This document shows positions 21,964 to 31,180 of a stretch of 64,000 nucleotides of DNA, one piece after another (the first letter of the stretch is position 1; every line of letters begins with the position of its first letter). The stretch is from Brumicola pallidula DSM 14239 = ACAM 615 (lineage in GTDB: Bacteria; Pseudomonadota; Gammaproteobacteria; Enterobacterales; Alteromonadaceae). Position numbers and translations under genes: made by a program. The notes under the pieces were generated by a model. It saw only the letters and a list, made by a program, of their open reading frames with translations, made no database searches and was not told the DNA's origin. The DNA lies in assembly GCF_000428905.1 (NCBI RefSeq), contig NZ_AUAV01000005.1:124001-188000 (forward strand). Reading direction: 5' to 3'.

Positions 21964-22797
21964 TCACTTGGTTTCTTTGCAAAAAATAGCAATGAGTTCT
22001 TTTACTGGCTTTCGATTGAGAGGGTTTTGACTGATCAATCGTCGGGCAGAAAAGCTATTAAATTTTGCGCCCTGATACAAACGCCGCGAAAGGGCAGTAT
22101 CGTGGTTACTGATAATCACCGTCACCGGGCGATTCGCTACAATGTCGAGCACTGTTTGTGCCAATTTTTCTTGCGCTTGTAGGCTAAATCCGTTTGTTGC
22201 GTACTGAGTAAATGACGCTGTTTTACTAATAGGAATATAAGGTGGATCGCAATAAATAACGCTGTTATCAGGCGCTTTTTTAATTACTTCAACATAGTCT
22301 AAATTAGTGAATTCAGCTTTAGCAAAACGCTCAGCAAAATAACTAATTTCTGCCGATGGCATCTTTGGTTTTACATAGCGACCAAAGGGCACATTAAAAC
22401 CACCCTTGCGGTTGTAGCGACATAAGCCATTATAGCCGTGGCGATTGAGATAAACGAACAACAAGGCTTTTCGAAATGCATCATCAGTGGCATTAAACTC
22501 CTCTCTACGCTGGTAGTAGAAATCTGAATCGTTTGACTCTGGCGTGAATAATGGAGCTAATGCCGCAACAAAATGCGCTGATGAGTGTTGAACCAATTTA
22601 TACAAATCAACCAGATCGGTATTAATGTCGTTAAGTTGATAATTATCATATTGTGCATTTAAAGCGATAGAACCAGCGCCAAAAAAAGGCTCGATGAGTT
22701 TTGGCGATTTAGGTAAATGGGGGAGAATATACTCAAGCAGAGAATATTTGCCGCCGGCCCATTTCAAAAAGGCCCTATTTTTAGTATTTTTATTCAC
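21964..22797 (-). CDS. dam: DNA adenine methylase (GATC)
   Basis: 277 residues (E. coli Dam 278). It methylates adenine in GATC for mismatch repair strand choice, replication timing and gene regulation. The AdoMet motif F-L-K-W-A-G-G-K, catalytic motif Y-C-D-P-P-Y-I-P, and the Y-N-G-L-C-R-Y-N-R-K-G-x-F-N-V-P-F-G-R-Y block typical of Dam are present. It follows damX by 56 bases in the aroK-aroB-damX-dam order familiar from E. coli, so it is probably transcribed from the same promoters. Confidence 0.97.
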   Translation of the reverse strand: MNKNTKNRAFLKWAGGKYSLLEYILPHLPKSPKLIEPFFGAGSIALNAQYDNYQLNDINTDLVDLYKLVQHSSAHFVAALAPLFTPESNDSDFYYQRREEFNATDDAFRKALLFVYLNRHGYNGLCRYNRKGGFNVPFGRYVKPKMPSAEISYFAERFAKAEFTNLDYVEVIKKAPDNSVIYCDPPYIPISKTASFTQYATNGFSLQAQEKLAQTVLDIVANRPVTVIISNHDTALSRRLYQGAKFNSFSARRLISQNPLNRKPVKELIAIFCKETK

Positions 22798-22853
22798 GAC
22801 TGTGATTCAAACTGCAAAGTGTTTTCAAAAGTAGCGCTACAGTACCATAAAAT

Positions 22854-24476
22854 CTAACGATCTCGTATTTCTAGCTTTATTTGTGCCAAGTCTTTTGCGA
22901 ATGGTCCTGTCGACTGCAATGACGATGGCAATAATTCGACAGCTTGGCGTGTTGCATTTAAGGAATCAAAACGTTGATTTAATAAAACCACATGCCAAGC
23001 GCCACCATATCGTTTGGTTTGATAAACCCAGACCAGATCTTGTAATTGATTATCCGTAATAAATTCATTTAATACACTTCTATTCTGGATACCTGAGAGT
23101 TGCAATAAGACGCTTGGTTCTGGCAATACCAATAACATCGCCTCATCAAATTCGTACAAGCCATTACCTATTAGCTCTGGCTTTTCTTGAGCAGCGGCTT
23201 GTTCTGGTAAAGTCAGCAATGCGTTTTCAGATGCCAAAGTATCGATAACTAGCTGTTTTTCTTGTGACGGGGTCAATAATTGGTTGCCTAATGTGGCATC
23301 TAGCTGTTCAACGCTAATGATGTCAGGAACCGCGAAATCGCCGTCAGCGTCATAAACGTCTACGACATCATCGGGCAATGGTCTTTCTTCGTCTACGTTT
23401 GTGATGAACGCAGCATCCTTCTCTTGCGTAATCCGCTGCTCATTAATATTCTCTTTGAGTGACTTAATTTTATCATTGCTAGCTTGCTTAGCGTTATCCC
23501 ATGAAGTGACTAACTGGGTGTTATCTTTAGTTAAATCCGAATCTAAACTGGACTGTAATTCCTTCGCAGTAGATAACTGCATCGCGTCTTGTTTGCTTAG
23601 CGATAAGTCTGTGCTTTCTATATCCGCTTCTATTTCCGCTTTTATATCCGCCTCTATTTTCGCCTCTATTTTCGCCTTTATTTTCGCCTCTGTTTCAGTT
23701 TCTATCTCTCTATCTAACTGCTCGTTTAGCAGCGCCAGCTTGTCTATATTAAGTTGGGTTTCAGGTGGCAGCGTTCCTGTTTGTAGCAGCGATTTTACGT
23801 GGTCTGGATATTGCCAACTCATGAGACCAACAAAAACCGATAGCAGCAAGACTAATACGCTTACAATAAACCATTTTTGCGTCACAATAGGCGGTGAAAA
23901 TTCGTCTCGCCTGAATAAGTCGACAGAAAATGCGCGGCGTTCGTCCGCCATGAGGCTCTCTAATGCATTTACGTCGAACTTTGTTGAATCTATAGATTGA
24001 GTCGATAACAGCACGGGACGACTACTATTGCGTTTAGGAAGCCACTTTTTAGCCTTTTCTGCCCAAGCTGTCTCACCAAAGAGTATGACGTTGACGTGAT
24101 GATTTTGCGATTGTGTTTTACTCTCTGTTACCCAGTCCCATAGTTCTTGTAAAAATGCATTTGGAAGAGTTTGAGCTTGCTTAATGCAGAGTAAGTAGGG
24201 ACCTGGTTGCTCGTGTAAATCTTTGAGGAGTTCTTTTAATGGTCGAACAAAACTACCCACTTTTTGGCCTAAAAGTTGACGACAAATAATCCGTCGAAAA
24301 TCCGGTGACTCCATGCTGAGTTCAGAAGTAAAATAGGAAATTTCAGTATTTTCTTTTTGCATCGACAAAAAATCTTCGAGTGTTCTTTGTTGCTGAGCAA
24401 TACTATCCCCGCTTACGAATATAAGCTGAGAAGAATAATTAACTAAGTGTTCCAATCGTTCTTGCAATTCTGACAA
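22854..24476 (-). CDS. damX: DamX-like SPOR-domain cell division protein
   Basis: 540 residues, starting at TTG with an AAAAGGA ribosome binding site 9-10 bases upstream. The N-terminal 190 residues resemble the ATPase-like domain of DamX homologues but lack a convincing Walker A. One TM helix lies at about 204-222. The periplasmic part opens with a repetitive (A-K/D-I-E/K)n stretch at about 260-285, then an acidic linker, then a C-terminal SPOR domain (about 465-540), which binds denuded septal peptidoglycan. DamX localises to the division septum. It is placed between aroB and dam as in E. coli. Confidence 0.88.
   Translation of the reverse strand: MSELQERLEHLVNYSSQLIFVSGDSIAQQQRTLEDFLSMQKENTEISYFTSELSMESPDFRRIICRQLLGQKVGSFVRPLKELLKDLHEQPGPYLLCIKQAQTLPNAFLQELWDWVTESKTQSQNHHVNVILFGETAWAEKAKKWLPKRNSSRPVLLSTQSIDSTKFDVNALESLMADERRAFSVDLFRRDEFSPPIVTQKWFIVSVLVLLLSVFVGLMSWQYPDHVKSLLQTGTLPPETQLNIDKLALLNEQLDREIETETEAKIKAKIEAKIEADIKAEIEADIESTDLSLSKQDAMQLSTAKELQSSLDSDLTKDNTQLVTSWDNAKQASNDKIKSLKENINEQRITQEKDAAFITNVDEERPLPDDVVDVYDADGDFAVPDIISVEQLDATLGNQLLTPSQEKQLVIDTLASENALLTLPEQAAAQEKPELIGNGLYEFDEAMLLVLPEPSVLLQLSGIQNRSVLNEFITDNQLQDLVWVYQTKRYGGAWHVVLLNQRFDSLNATRQAVELLPSSLQSTGPFAKDLAQIKLEIRDR
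23621..23704 (-). repeat. 12-bp tandem repeat inside damX
   Basis: Seven imperfect 12-base units (forward reading TTTTCGCCTCTA and variants) encode tetrapeptide repeats of the type A-K-I-E / A-D-I-E just after the DamX membrane helix. The units keep the reading frame, so copy-number changes would alter only linker length. Confidence 0.8.
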
Positions 24477-24527
24477 ACAGTCATGTCCTTTTAAATTTGG
24501 CCTTACAAATTTTTGCAGCAGGTTGGG

Positions 24528-25601
24528 CTAGTTCAATATCGCCGTCAATTCTTCATTTTTAACGTCATCTATTATTTTAGCATTGCCTATAGATGTCGGA
24601 ACGATGAATCGCATTTTACCGGATAGTACCTTTTTATCGTGTTGCATATGCCTAATATAGGTGTCTGCGGACATATCTGCCGGCCCCGTAATCGGTAAGT
24701 TAAATAACTTCAATAGCCTTTGTATGCGCCTGGATTCTGACACTGAGATCCAATTACGCAGCACTGCGAGCTTTGTTGCAAGCGCCATGCCAGCAGCAAC
24801 AGCCTCACCGTGCAGCCAGACACCATATCCTTTTTCAGCCTCTATAGCGTGACCAAAGGTATGACCAAGATTCAATAAAGCTCTAACGCCATGCTCTTTT
24901 TCATCCAAATTGACGACTTCTGCTTTTATTGCGCAACACTTTGTAATCAGATATCGCAGCGCGTCAGGGTCGCGGTTTTTTATTGCTGTAGTTTGGTTTT
25001 CAATCCAAGTAAAGAAGTCCCCATCGTACATTATCCCATATTTTATAACTTCGGCCATGCCGGCAGAGAATTCTCTTTCGGGTAAAGTAGACAGCGAGTT
25101 GGTATCAATAAATACGGCTTTGGGCTGATAAAAAGCACCAATCATATTCTTACCAAGAGGGTGATTTACCGCTGTTTTTCCGCCTACGGAGGAATCAACT
25201 TGCGAAAGTAGTGTTGTAGGTACTTGAATGAAAGGTATTCCTCGCTGATAGCAAGCAGCAGCAAAACCGCCCATATCACCAATAACTCCGCCACCTAAAG
25301 CAATCAGCGTTGTGTCTCTAGCCGCTCTATTTTCAAGTAGTTGTGTTAAGACAACATTGAAGTATTCAATTGTTTTGTATTGTTCACCATCGGGTAAAAT
25401 AATATCGAAGGAACTTATACCTGCGTTATTCAATGGCTTTTTTATACTATTTAAAAACAGAGGTGCGACGGTTTCGTTGGTGACAATCGCGCATTGTTTT
25501 CCTTGAATAGCAGAAAGTAAAAAACCGGGTTGATTAAACAAACCGGTCTCAATGTAGATAGGGTAGCTACGCTCTCCCAAATCAACGTTTAATGTGGGCA
25601 T
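24528..25601 (-). CDS. aroB: 3-dehydroquinate synthase
   Basis: 357 residues. Second step of the shikimate pathway, converting DAHP to 3-dehydroquinate with NAD and a divalent metal. Conserved blocks are L-P-D-G-E-Q-Y-K, A-L-G-G-G-V-I-G-D-M-G-G-F-A-A, P-T-T-L-L-S-Q-V-D-S-S-V-G-G-K-T-A-V-N, and metal ligands in E-V-I-K-Y-G, G-H-T-F-G-H-A-I-E and L-H-G-E-A-V. It follows aroK after 39 bases and precedes damX by 51 bases. Confidence 0.97.
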   Translation of the reverse strand: MPTLNVDLGERSYPIYIETGLFNQPGFLLSAIQGKQCAIVTNETVAPLFLNSIKKPLNNAGISSFDIILPDGEQYKTIEYFNVVLTQLLENRAARDTTLIALGGGVIGDMGGFAAACYQRGIPFIQVPTTLLSQVDSSVGGKTAVNHPLGKNMIGAFYQPKAVFIDTNSLSTLPEREFSAGMAEVIKYGIMYDGDFFTWIENQTTAIKNRDPDALRYLITKCCAIKAEVVNLDEKEHGVRALLNLGHTFGHAIEAEKGYGVWLHGEAVAAGMALATKLAVLRNWISVSESRRIQRLLKLFNLPITGPADMSADTYIRHMQHDKKVLSGKMRFIVPTSIGNAKIIDDVKNEELTAILN

Positions 25602-25640
25602 AGCGCAATATCCTTTCTAAAAAATCCTAAAATTAACCTG

Positions 25641-26156
25641 TTACAAACCGATTTTACTGATAATTTGGTTTGCTACTGCGCGTGCGCTTTGGTCATCCGT
25701 TTCAACTACATAATCAGCAACCTCAGTATACAGAGGGTTACGTTCGTCAGCTAAATCTCTTAATACTTGCTCAGGGTCATTATTCTGAAGAAGAGGGCGG
25801 CGCTTGTCACGCTGAGTTCTAGCTACTTGCTTATCAATAGTTGTTTGCAAATATACTACGATACCTCGTGCTGAAAGTCTGTTTCTCACATTTTTTGAGA
25901 CAATAGAACCTCCACCCGTGGCTAAAACGATACCTTGTTTATCAGTGAGGTCGTTTATGATGTCTTCTTCACGCTTGCGAAAACCATCTTCCCCTTCGAG
26001 ATCAAAAATCCAGGCAATATCTGCGCCAGTGCGCTTTTCTATTTCCTGATCAGAGTCGTAAAAATCGAGGTGAAGTTCGTCTGCAAGATGTCTACCGATA
26101 GTACTCTTTCCTGCTCCCATTGGGCCAACAAGAAATATATTACGTTTTTCAGCCAT
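25641..26156 (-). CDS. aroK: Shikimate kinase I
   Basis: 171 residues from the ATG at 26156. A longer frame from 26219 exists, but [18 protein letters not shown] matches the E. coli AroK N-terminus exactly and gives the usual length. The Walker A is G-P-M-G-A-G-K-S-T, the shikimate site [13 protein letters not shown], and the lid R-R-P-L-L. It phosphorylates shikimate at C3. It is the first gene of the aroKB-damX-dam unit; the 298 bases upstream contain the pil operon terminator and presumably its promoter. Confidence 0.97.
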   Translation of the reverse strand: MAEKRNIFLVGPMGAGKSTIGRHLADELHLDFYDSDQEIEKRTGADIAWIFDLEGEDGFRKREEDIINDLTDKQGIVLATGGGSIVSKNVRNRLSARGIVVYLQTTIDKQVARTQRDKRRPLLQNNDPEQVLRDLADERNPLYTEVADYVVETDDQSARAVANQIISKIGL

Positions 26157-26380
26157 GTCTGATTGATTCACATTCTTTATAAATGATTGAAGTCGGCTTG
26201 GTGTATTCGTAACAAGCAACTTTAACTACCACATTAACGCGTTTTATAATTTTTTAACGCCAATGCGAGCGAATAATTTCCTCTGTGGAAAATCTATGCA
26301 GGGATTATCTCAATTAACTAGCCTGATATGCAAGCATTCTTATTCAAGCAATGGGTAAAATACTGTGCTTTAGAACCACA

Positions 26381-26409
26381 AAAGAGTGAAGGCCATGCCT
26401 TCACTCTTT
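26381..26409 (-). terminator. Terminator of the pilMNOPQ operon
   Basis: A perfect 13-bp inverted repeat (AAAGAGTGAAGGC and its complement) with a three-base loop, 45 bases past the pilQ stop, ending in TTTT on the minus strand. It separates the pil operon from aroK. Confidence 0.88.
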
Positions 26410-26454
26410 ATAACGGTTAGTGATATTAGTGTAAATACTTTAATAAATCAGTAA

Positions 26455-28221
26455 TTAAAAGCTTTCTTCGATGATTTTTGGTGTTACAAATATAAGTAAT
26501 TCACGTTTCTGTTCAATAGTTGACGTTGTTTTGAATAAATTACCGAAGTAAGGAATATCGCCGAGCAATGGTACTTTAGTAACGTCGTTAGTACTAACTT
26601 GCTGAAAGATACCACCAAGAACTATGGTTTCACCATTTTCGACCAGTACTTGAGTACTAATCTCTTGCGTATCGATTGCAACAGCTGGACCAGTAGAAGT
26701 CGCCACGGTATCGCCACGCGTATCCTGAGTTACTACAAGATTTAGAATAATTCTATCATCCGGCGTGATATGTGGTGTTACCTTTAAACTCAATACGGCT
26801 TTTTTGAATTCTACCGATGTTGCGCCACTCGATGTTGCTTGCACAAACGGAATTTCAGTACCTTGTTCAATGTAAGCTTCTTGCTGATTGGCAACTGTAA
26901 TTCGAGGGCTGGCAATAATTTCCCCTTTGTTCTCGGCTTCTAAAGCACTTAGCTCAAGGTCTAAGATATTACCGTCAAGTAGATTCGCAATTTGAAAACC
27001 GATGGTGCCAGCTGCGCTCGATACCGGTAAGTTCACGTTTAAGCGGTCACCAATATCAGGAACACTGCCCTGGCCGGCTGTATCAGCACCTACGATTGAA
27101 CCTGAAACTGAATTGTTATCGCCTGCGCCGGTGAATCCCCAACGAACACCCAGTTGCTCGTCTACGTTATCCCGAACGGTGACCATGCGAGACTCAATAA
27201 GCACTTGTTTTACTGGGATATCTAATGCATTTATAACCCGACGCGCTTCATCGATACTTTCTAATGTATCGCGGATTAATATGGTGTTGGTACGGGCATC
27301 GACAGTGACGTTACCACGGTCAGAAAGTATTCCGCCATCGCTAGTTTTAAGGATGGTCGCAATTTCATCAGCCTTCGCATAGTTAATTTCAATATGTGCT
27401 GACTTAAGTTGAGCAAGATTTTGTACTTGTTGCTTAGATTGAAGTTGCTGCGTTTCTCGGGCAGACAATTCTTCAGTCGGGGCGATAAGTAGGATGTTAC
27501 CTTCTAACCGTTTATCCAACCCTCTGATCTTTAAAATCATATCAAGGGCTTGGTCCCAAGGAACACCAGACAAACTTATAGTGACATTGCCGTTAACGGT
27601 GTCAGTTGTTACCAAGTTAAAACCATTAACTTGCGCAATAATCTGTAATACTTGGCGCACAGGCACGTCTTGGAAATCCAACGAAATTGGCTTGCCTTCA
27701 TACGTTGTATTCTTAGATTGTTCAACTTCACCTGGTGTCAACGGCGTTACCGCTAGAGTAACAACTCCGTTCTCTTCCATTCTTTTAATTTTTACTACGC
27801 CGTTATAGCGGATCTCAACCTTCGCTGTGTCTGCATCTTGAAAGGTTTCAATGCTGTTAACCGCAGTACCAAACTGACTAACGTCAACTTCAACGTATTG
27901 GTCCTCAGCCAACATCGTTTCTTTCATCGTTAAGGTAATTAAACCTTTAGCCTCTACAACGGTCACCGATGGGATTTTGCCTTCAAATCCTATAAGCACG
28001 TTTCCCGTTTTTACAAAGCGATTAAAATCAATACTATTTAAGATGGCTGAACTTTCTAATGTAGCTTCACCTTGCGGATCAACTAAATCAATTAAATTTT
28101 CAGACTCTTGAGCAACAGCACCTAAGCTGACAATGGCTAAAACGAACGCAATTATCAAGACCCAGTGAGGTCTGTTGCTGTTTAAGCGCTTGTTAAAAAT
28201 ATATTTATCAGACATTATCAT
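26455..28221 (-). CDS. pilQ: Type IV pilus secretin PilQ
   Basis: 588 residues. Signal peptide (about 20-38), a single short AMIN-like domain (about 60-165), an STN/N0 domain (about 170-240, L-D-F-Q-D-V-P-V-R-Q-V-L), an N1 domain (about 265-335) and the C-terminal secretin barrel domain (about 340-585) with I-A-S-P-R-I-T-V-A-N-Q-Q-E-A and V-P-L-L-G-D-I-P-Y-F-G-N-L-F. It forms the outer-membrane pore through which type IV pili or DNA-uptake pili extend. It is shorter at the N-terminus than PilQ with two AMIN domains. It overlaps pilP by 14 bases. Confidence 0.95.
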   Translation of the reverse strand: MIMSDKYIFNKRLNSNRPHWVLIIAFVLAIVSLGAVAQESENLIDLVDPQGEATLESSAILNSIDFNRFVKTGNVLIGFEGKIPSVTVVEAKGLITLTMKETMLAEDQYVEVDVSQFGTAVNSIETFQDADTAKVEIRYNGVVKIKRMEENGVVTLAVTPLTPGEVEQSKNTTYEGKPISLDFQDVPVRQVLQIIAQVNGFNLVTTDTVNGNVTISLSGVPWDQALDMILKIRGLDKRLEGNILLIAPTEELSARETQQLQSKQQVQNLAQLKSAHIEINYAKADEIATILKTSDGGILSDRGNVTVDARTNTILIRDTLESIDEARRVINALDIPVKQVLIESRMVTVRDNVDEQLGVRWGFTGAGDNNSVSGSIVGADTAGQGSVPDIGDRLNVNLPVSSAAGTIGFQIANLLDGNILDLELSALEAENKGEIIASPRITVANQQEAYIEQGTEIPFVQATSSGATSVEFKKAVLSLKVTPHITPDDRIILNLVVTQDTRGDTVATSTGPAVAIDTQEISTQVLVENGETIVLGGIFQQVSTNDVTKVPLLGDIPYFGNLFKTTSTIEQKRELLIFVTPKIIEESF

Positions 28222-28786
28222 TTTCCCCAGCTACTGATGACATAGTTAATGTGGCGATTTTTGTTTTCCAACATCCAGCACCGTCAGGTAACATTTCTTC
28301 AATAACCACTTCTTTATCCGTTATGTTAATAATTTTGCCGAAAAACAGGCCGATGTATTGACCTCGTTTCGCCTTGTGTAATGTGCCATCATTGGCCTTG
28401 ATAAGAACCCACTTTTGACCGCCAGTACTAAAGACACCTGTCATCTGTAATGCATCGATACCGTAAGATTCTAATTTTTCTTTAGAGCGTTGGCGATTTG
28501 GCTGATTGCAGTTAGCCGTTTGAACCGTCACGCTTGTTTTTGCCTCATTTCCTTGCTGCAGCCTTTGGAAGGGGCTGCGCAGATTGCTAGCTGAATAATT
28601 AACCGGCTGCAATTGCTTAAACTTGGGATATTCTTCAATGCTGATATTCGTATTCGCTTTGACACTATCGGTATAAGCAATTAGGTCATCAATTTCTGCG
28701 CTGCAAGCTGACAAACTAAGGCAGGTTGCAAGCACAAGATACTTATTCATTAGGCTTTTAGGGAGGGGTATAAATGCGTTTGTCAT
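28208..28786 (-). CDS. pilP: Type IV pilus inner-membrane lipoprotein PilP
   Basis: 192 residues; the start overlaps the pilO stop (TAATG) and has a GAGGGG ribosome binding site. The lipobox L-S-A-C (Cys28) follows a somewhat long n-region; an internal ATG at residue 13 would give a more standard signal peptide but lacks a ribosome binding site. The C-terminal HR-type beta domain (about 95-180) with Q-M-T-G-V-F and G-x-Y-I-G-L-F-F-G-K-I matches PilP, which links the PilMNO platform to the PilQ secretin. Confidence 0.92.
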   Translation of the reverse strand: MTNAFIPLPKSLMNKYLVLATCLSLSACSAEIDDLIAYTDSVKANTNISIEEYPKFKQLQPVNYSASNLRSPFQRLQQGNEAKTSVTVQTANCNQPNRQRSKEKLESYGIDALQMTGVFSTGGQKWVLIKANDGTLHKAKRGQYIGLFFGKIINITDKEVVIEEMLPDGAGCWKTKIATLTMSSVAGENDNV

Positions 28787-29403
28787 TATTCTTTCCCCTC
28801 AGCATTCATATCGGCCTGAGTTGTCGCAGCACGATAAGTTTTTGCTTGCATCTTTAGATTAAGAACGCCTTTATTGTTAGTAATATCAAAGTCATGCAAG
28901 GTTACAATTCTTGGAAGATTAGCGATGTTCGAAGTAAATAAGCCAAACTCGTGATAAGTTCCGGCAACTTCAAGTTGAATAGGTAGCTCGGTGTAAAATT
29001 CTTTCGGATTTTCTTGTTGCCAATTAAGTAACTTAAATGAGAGACCTGCGTCGGTTCCTACATAAGTAATGTCGTCCAATAACCCAGGTGTTTCATTGCT
29101 CGTTGGCAATGTTTTGAGCATCGAGGAAAAATCGCTTTGCATTCTTACTAGTTGTTTTTCATAAGCGTCTACGTTGACGGCAATTCGATATTTCGATTCA
29201 AATGTCGTTCTAAGCTCGGTCTCTTTGATTTTAGAACTATCCAACTGCGGTAACTTGCTGCTAATAATAGCGTAATAGCAAATAGCACCCACCACGACCA
29301 CACAGAAGATGGCAACGACCGTCTTGATTTCCTTCGGCCAAATAGCGACTTGTTCGAAATCGAGATCGTTTATTTCCTTTAATTTAGAAAAATCAAAAGC
29401 CAT
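28786..29403 (-). CDS. pilO: Type IV pilus alignment protein PilO
   Basis: 205 residues. A short cytoplasmic N-terminus, one TM helix (about 27-49), a periplasmic coiled coil (about 55-100) and a ferredoxin-like domain with L-P-T-S-N-E-T-P-G-L-L-D-D-I and G-T-Y-H-E-F-G-L-F. It pairs with PilN to form the inner-membrane alignment subcomplex. It overlaps pilN and pilP by one base at each end. Confidence 0.95.
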   Translation of the reverse strand: MAFDFSKLKEINDLDFEQVAIWPKEIKTVVAIFCVVVVGAICYYAIISSKLPQLDSSKIKETELRTTFESKYRIAVNVDAYEKQLVRMQSDFSSMLKTLPTSNETPGLLDDITYVGTDAGLSFKLLNWQQENPKEFYTELPIQLEVAGTYHEFGLFTSNIANLPRIVTLHDFDITNNKGVLNLKMQAKTYRAATTQADMNAEGKE

Positions 29404-29990
29404 TATTGACTCCCCCCTTCATCTGTTTCTACATTTTGAACCGGAGCAACTTTCGGCGTAATAGAGAATGTTAATTTAAAGTCACTGACCGCATTCGACG
29501 TGCTCACATCAGCAGTAATTGAAGACAATATGCCACTAGTAAATACATCGGACTGCTCAAGTTTTCGCATAAACGCAGATAAACGATTGTTCGATTCACT
29601 AATGCCGACAATTTCAATTAAGTTGCCGATACGGGACATCTTCTCAAATGAAACACCCACGGGTACAATTCGCGCCAATTCATCAAAAACAATGGGTGAT
29701 ACATTTTTACTCACCTGCAGTTGCTCGATAAGTGCCATGCGCTGGGCAATCTCTGCTTTTGAGCTTCGAATGTCTTTGATGCGTTGAATTTGCGTGTCTA
29801 AAACCCCGATCTGCTGCTCTAGATAATTGTTCCTTGAGTTCTGGTTGCGAACTTGTTGCTCAATGACTTCGCCTAATATCCAGAACACGGCAAGCACAGC
29901 AATCGAAATAACAACCAATGAACTAATGTATTGTTTTTTATGACGCTGACGCTGAGCTTCACGCCATGGAAGTAAATTTACATGTGCCAT
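29403..29990 (-). CDS. pilN: Type IV pilus alignment protein PilN
   Basis: 195 residues. It starts with the invariant N-L-L-P-W-R-E motif that docks into PilM, then one TM helix (about 22-42), a coiled coil (about 45-85) and a periplasmic ferredoxin-like domain. Forms heterodimers with PilO. The start lies within the last 13 bases of pilM, indicating coupled translation. Confidence 0.95.
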   Translation of the reverse strand: MAHVNLLPWREAQRQRHKKQYISSLVVISIAVLAVFWILGEVIEQQVRNQNSRNNYLEQQIGVLDTQIQRIKDIRSSKAEIAQRMALIEQLQVSKNVSPIVFDELARIVPVGVSFEKMSRIGNLIEIVGISESNNRLSAFMRKLEQSDVFTSGILSSITADVSTSNAVSDFKLTFSITPKVAPVQNVETDEGGSQ

Positions 29991-31042
29991 TGCGAATAAC
30001 TCCTACTTGCTAACCCCATCGCGATCGCCAATTGTGCAGCAAATTTGTTTAATTTTTCGGCGTCGACGTTTTCAGCGATGGTTAAATTTAAAAACGGATT
30101 AAAGGCTTCGACCACAATGCCGAGGTCTTTTGATAATTCTTCAATGACCATTGGCAATGAACCAGCGCCACCAGAAATTAAGATTTTTTCGGGCTGCGTC
30201 TTGTGCGTTGTCGACGCATACATTTGTAATGCACGTTGTATTTGTTGTTGCAATGCAGATAAAAACATTGGCAAGGTATCTTTAAACCATGACTCAGGTG
30301 CTGAACCATCGGCTATTTGATTCTCTACTTCTTGAATGTCTAGCGAGTGAATAACCGCTAAATCTTGTATGAATTTGTTCATACCGAAGTTGTGTTCTTT
30401 GCTATATATGACTTCGCCGTCTTCAACGAAACAGACTTGCAATAAACTGGCACCTACATTAATACAGCACGTTGGGCTGTCTTTTCTATGCGTTGCAAAG
30501 TGGATAAGGGCGTTACCTAAAGCATAACCTTCAATGTCCATGATTACGGGTTCGAAAGGCGCTTCTCTGACGAGCGTAATGCGACTATCGACCATGTCTT
30601 TGTGTGCGGCGCTCAGCAATACTTCGACTTTACCGCCGTGCATTTTGCTTTCACCCAATTCTTCAAAGTCCAAATAAACTTCTTCTAAGGGGTAAGGTAT
30701 TAAGCTGTCTGCTTCGATTTCAATTTGGCTTTCCAGTTCAAAATCAGTTTGATTTGGCTCCATGAAAACCACTTTGCTGAGAACTGATGCGCCAGCAACA
30801 GCTATCGCAACATTTTTGTTTTTTGTCTTCAAGTTGTGCTTGATTTTGGCCAGTGCTTTGCTGACGGCGTCAAAGTCTTTTATTTCACGCTCATTAAATG
30901 CACCACCTATGATAGGTTCGCAAGCGAAAGCATTTACTTTGGCTACAGAACCGCTAACATCTAAGCATACGGCCTTAACGTACTTGGTTCCTATGTCTAA
31001 CCCGATTATACTTTGGACTTTTTTCTTAAAAAGCGATTTCAT
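29978..31042 (-). CDS. pilM: Type IV pilus assembly ATPase-fold protein PilM
   Basis: 354 residues of the actin/FtsA-like fold: I-G-L-D-I-G-T-K-Y-V-K-A-V phosphate loop near the N-terminus, V-E-V-L-L-S-A-A-H-K-D, C-I-N-V-G-A-S-L-L-Q-V, and the adenosine motif I-L-I-S-G-G-A-G-S-L-P. A cytoplasmic ring protein that binds the PilN N-terminus. First gene of the five-gene operon; its promoter must share the 138 bases between it and the divergent mrcA gene, the arrangement also seen in E. coli and Pseudomonas. Confidence 0.95.
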   Translation of the reverse strand: MKSLFKKKVQSIIGLDIGTKYVKAVCLDVSGSVAKVNAFACEPIIGGAFNEREIKDFDAVSKALAKIKHNLKTKNKNVAIAVAGASVLSKVVFMEPNQTDFELESQIEIEADSLIPYPLEEVYLDFEELGESKMHGGKVEVLLSAAHKDMVDSRITLVREAPFEPVIMDIEGYALGNALIHFATHRKDSPTCCINVGASLLQVCFVEDGEVIYSKEHNFGMNKFIQDLAVIHSLDIQEVENQIADGSAPESWFKDTLPMFLSALQQQIQRALQMYASTTHKTQPEKILISGGAGSLPMVIEELSKDLGIVVEAFNPFLNLTIAENVDAEKLNKFAAQLAIAMGLASRSYSQWHM

Positions 31043-31180
31043 TGATTAGTAGCTCTGTCATAGTTCTAGTATCATAGGTACAAATAATACTGATTTTTTT
31101 AAACTGTATGGTTCTGTTAACGACACCTAAGTATAAAAATTGAGTATTTAATCCCAATAAATAAAAGTGAAAACAGCACA

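Noticed and set aside
21835-22182. 115-codon plus-strand ORF overlapping the end of dam
   Set aside because: Most of it is antisense to dam, where a long frame is expected by chance; no conserved motif.
23401-24000. 199-codon plus-strand ORF opposite damX
   Set aside because: Low-complexity Ser/Phe/Ile translation is the antisense of the Glu/Lys/Ala-rich DamX linker.
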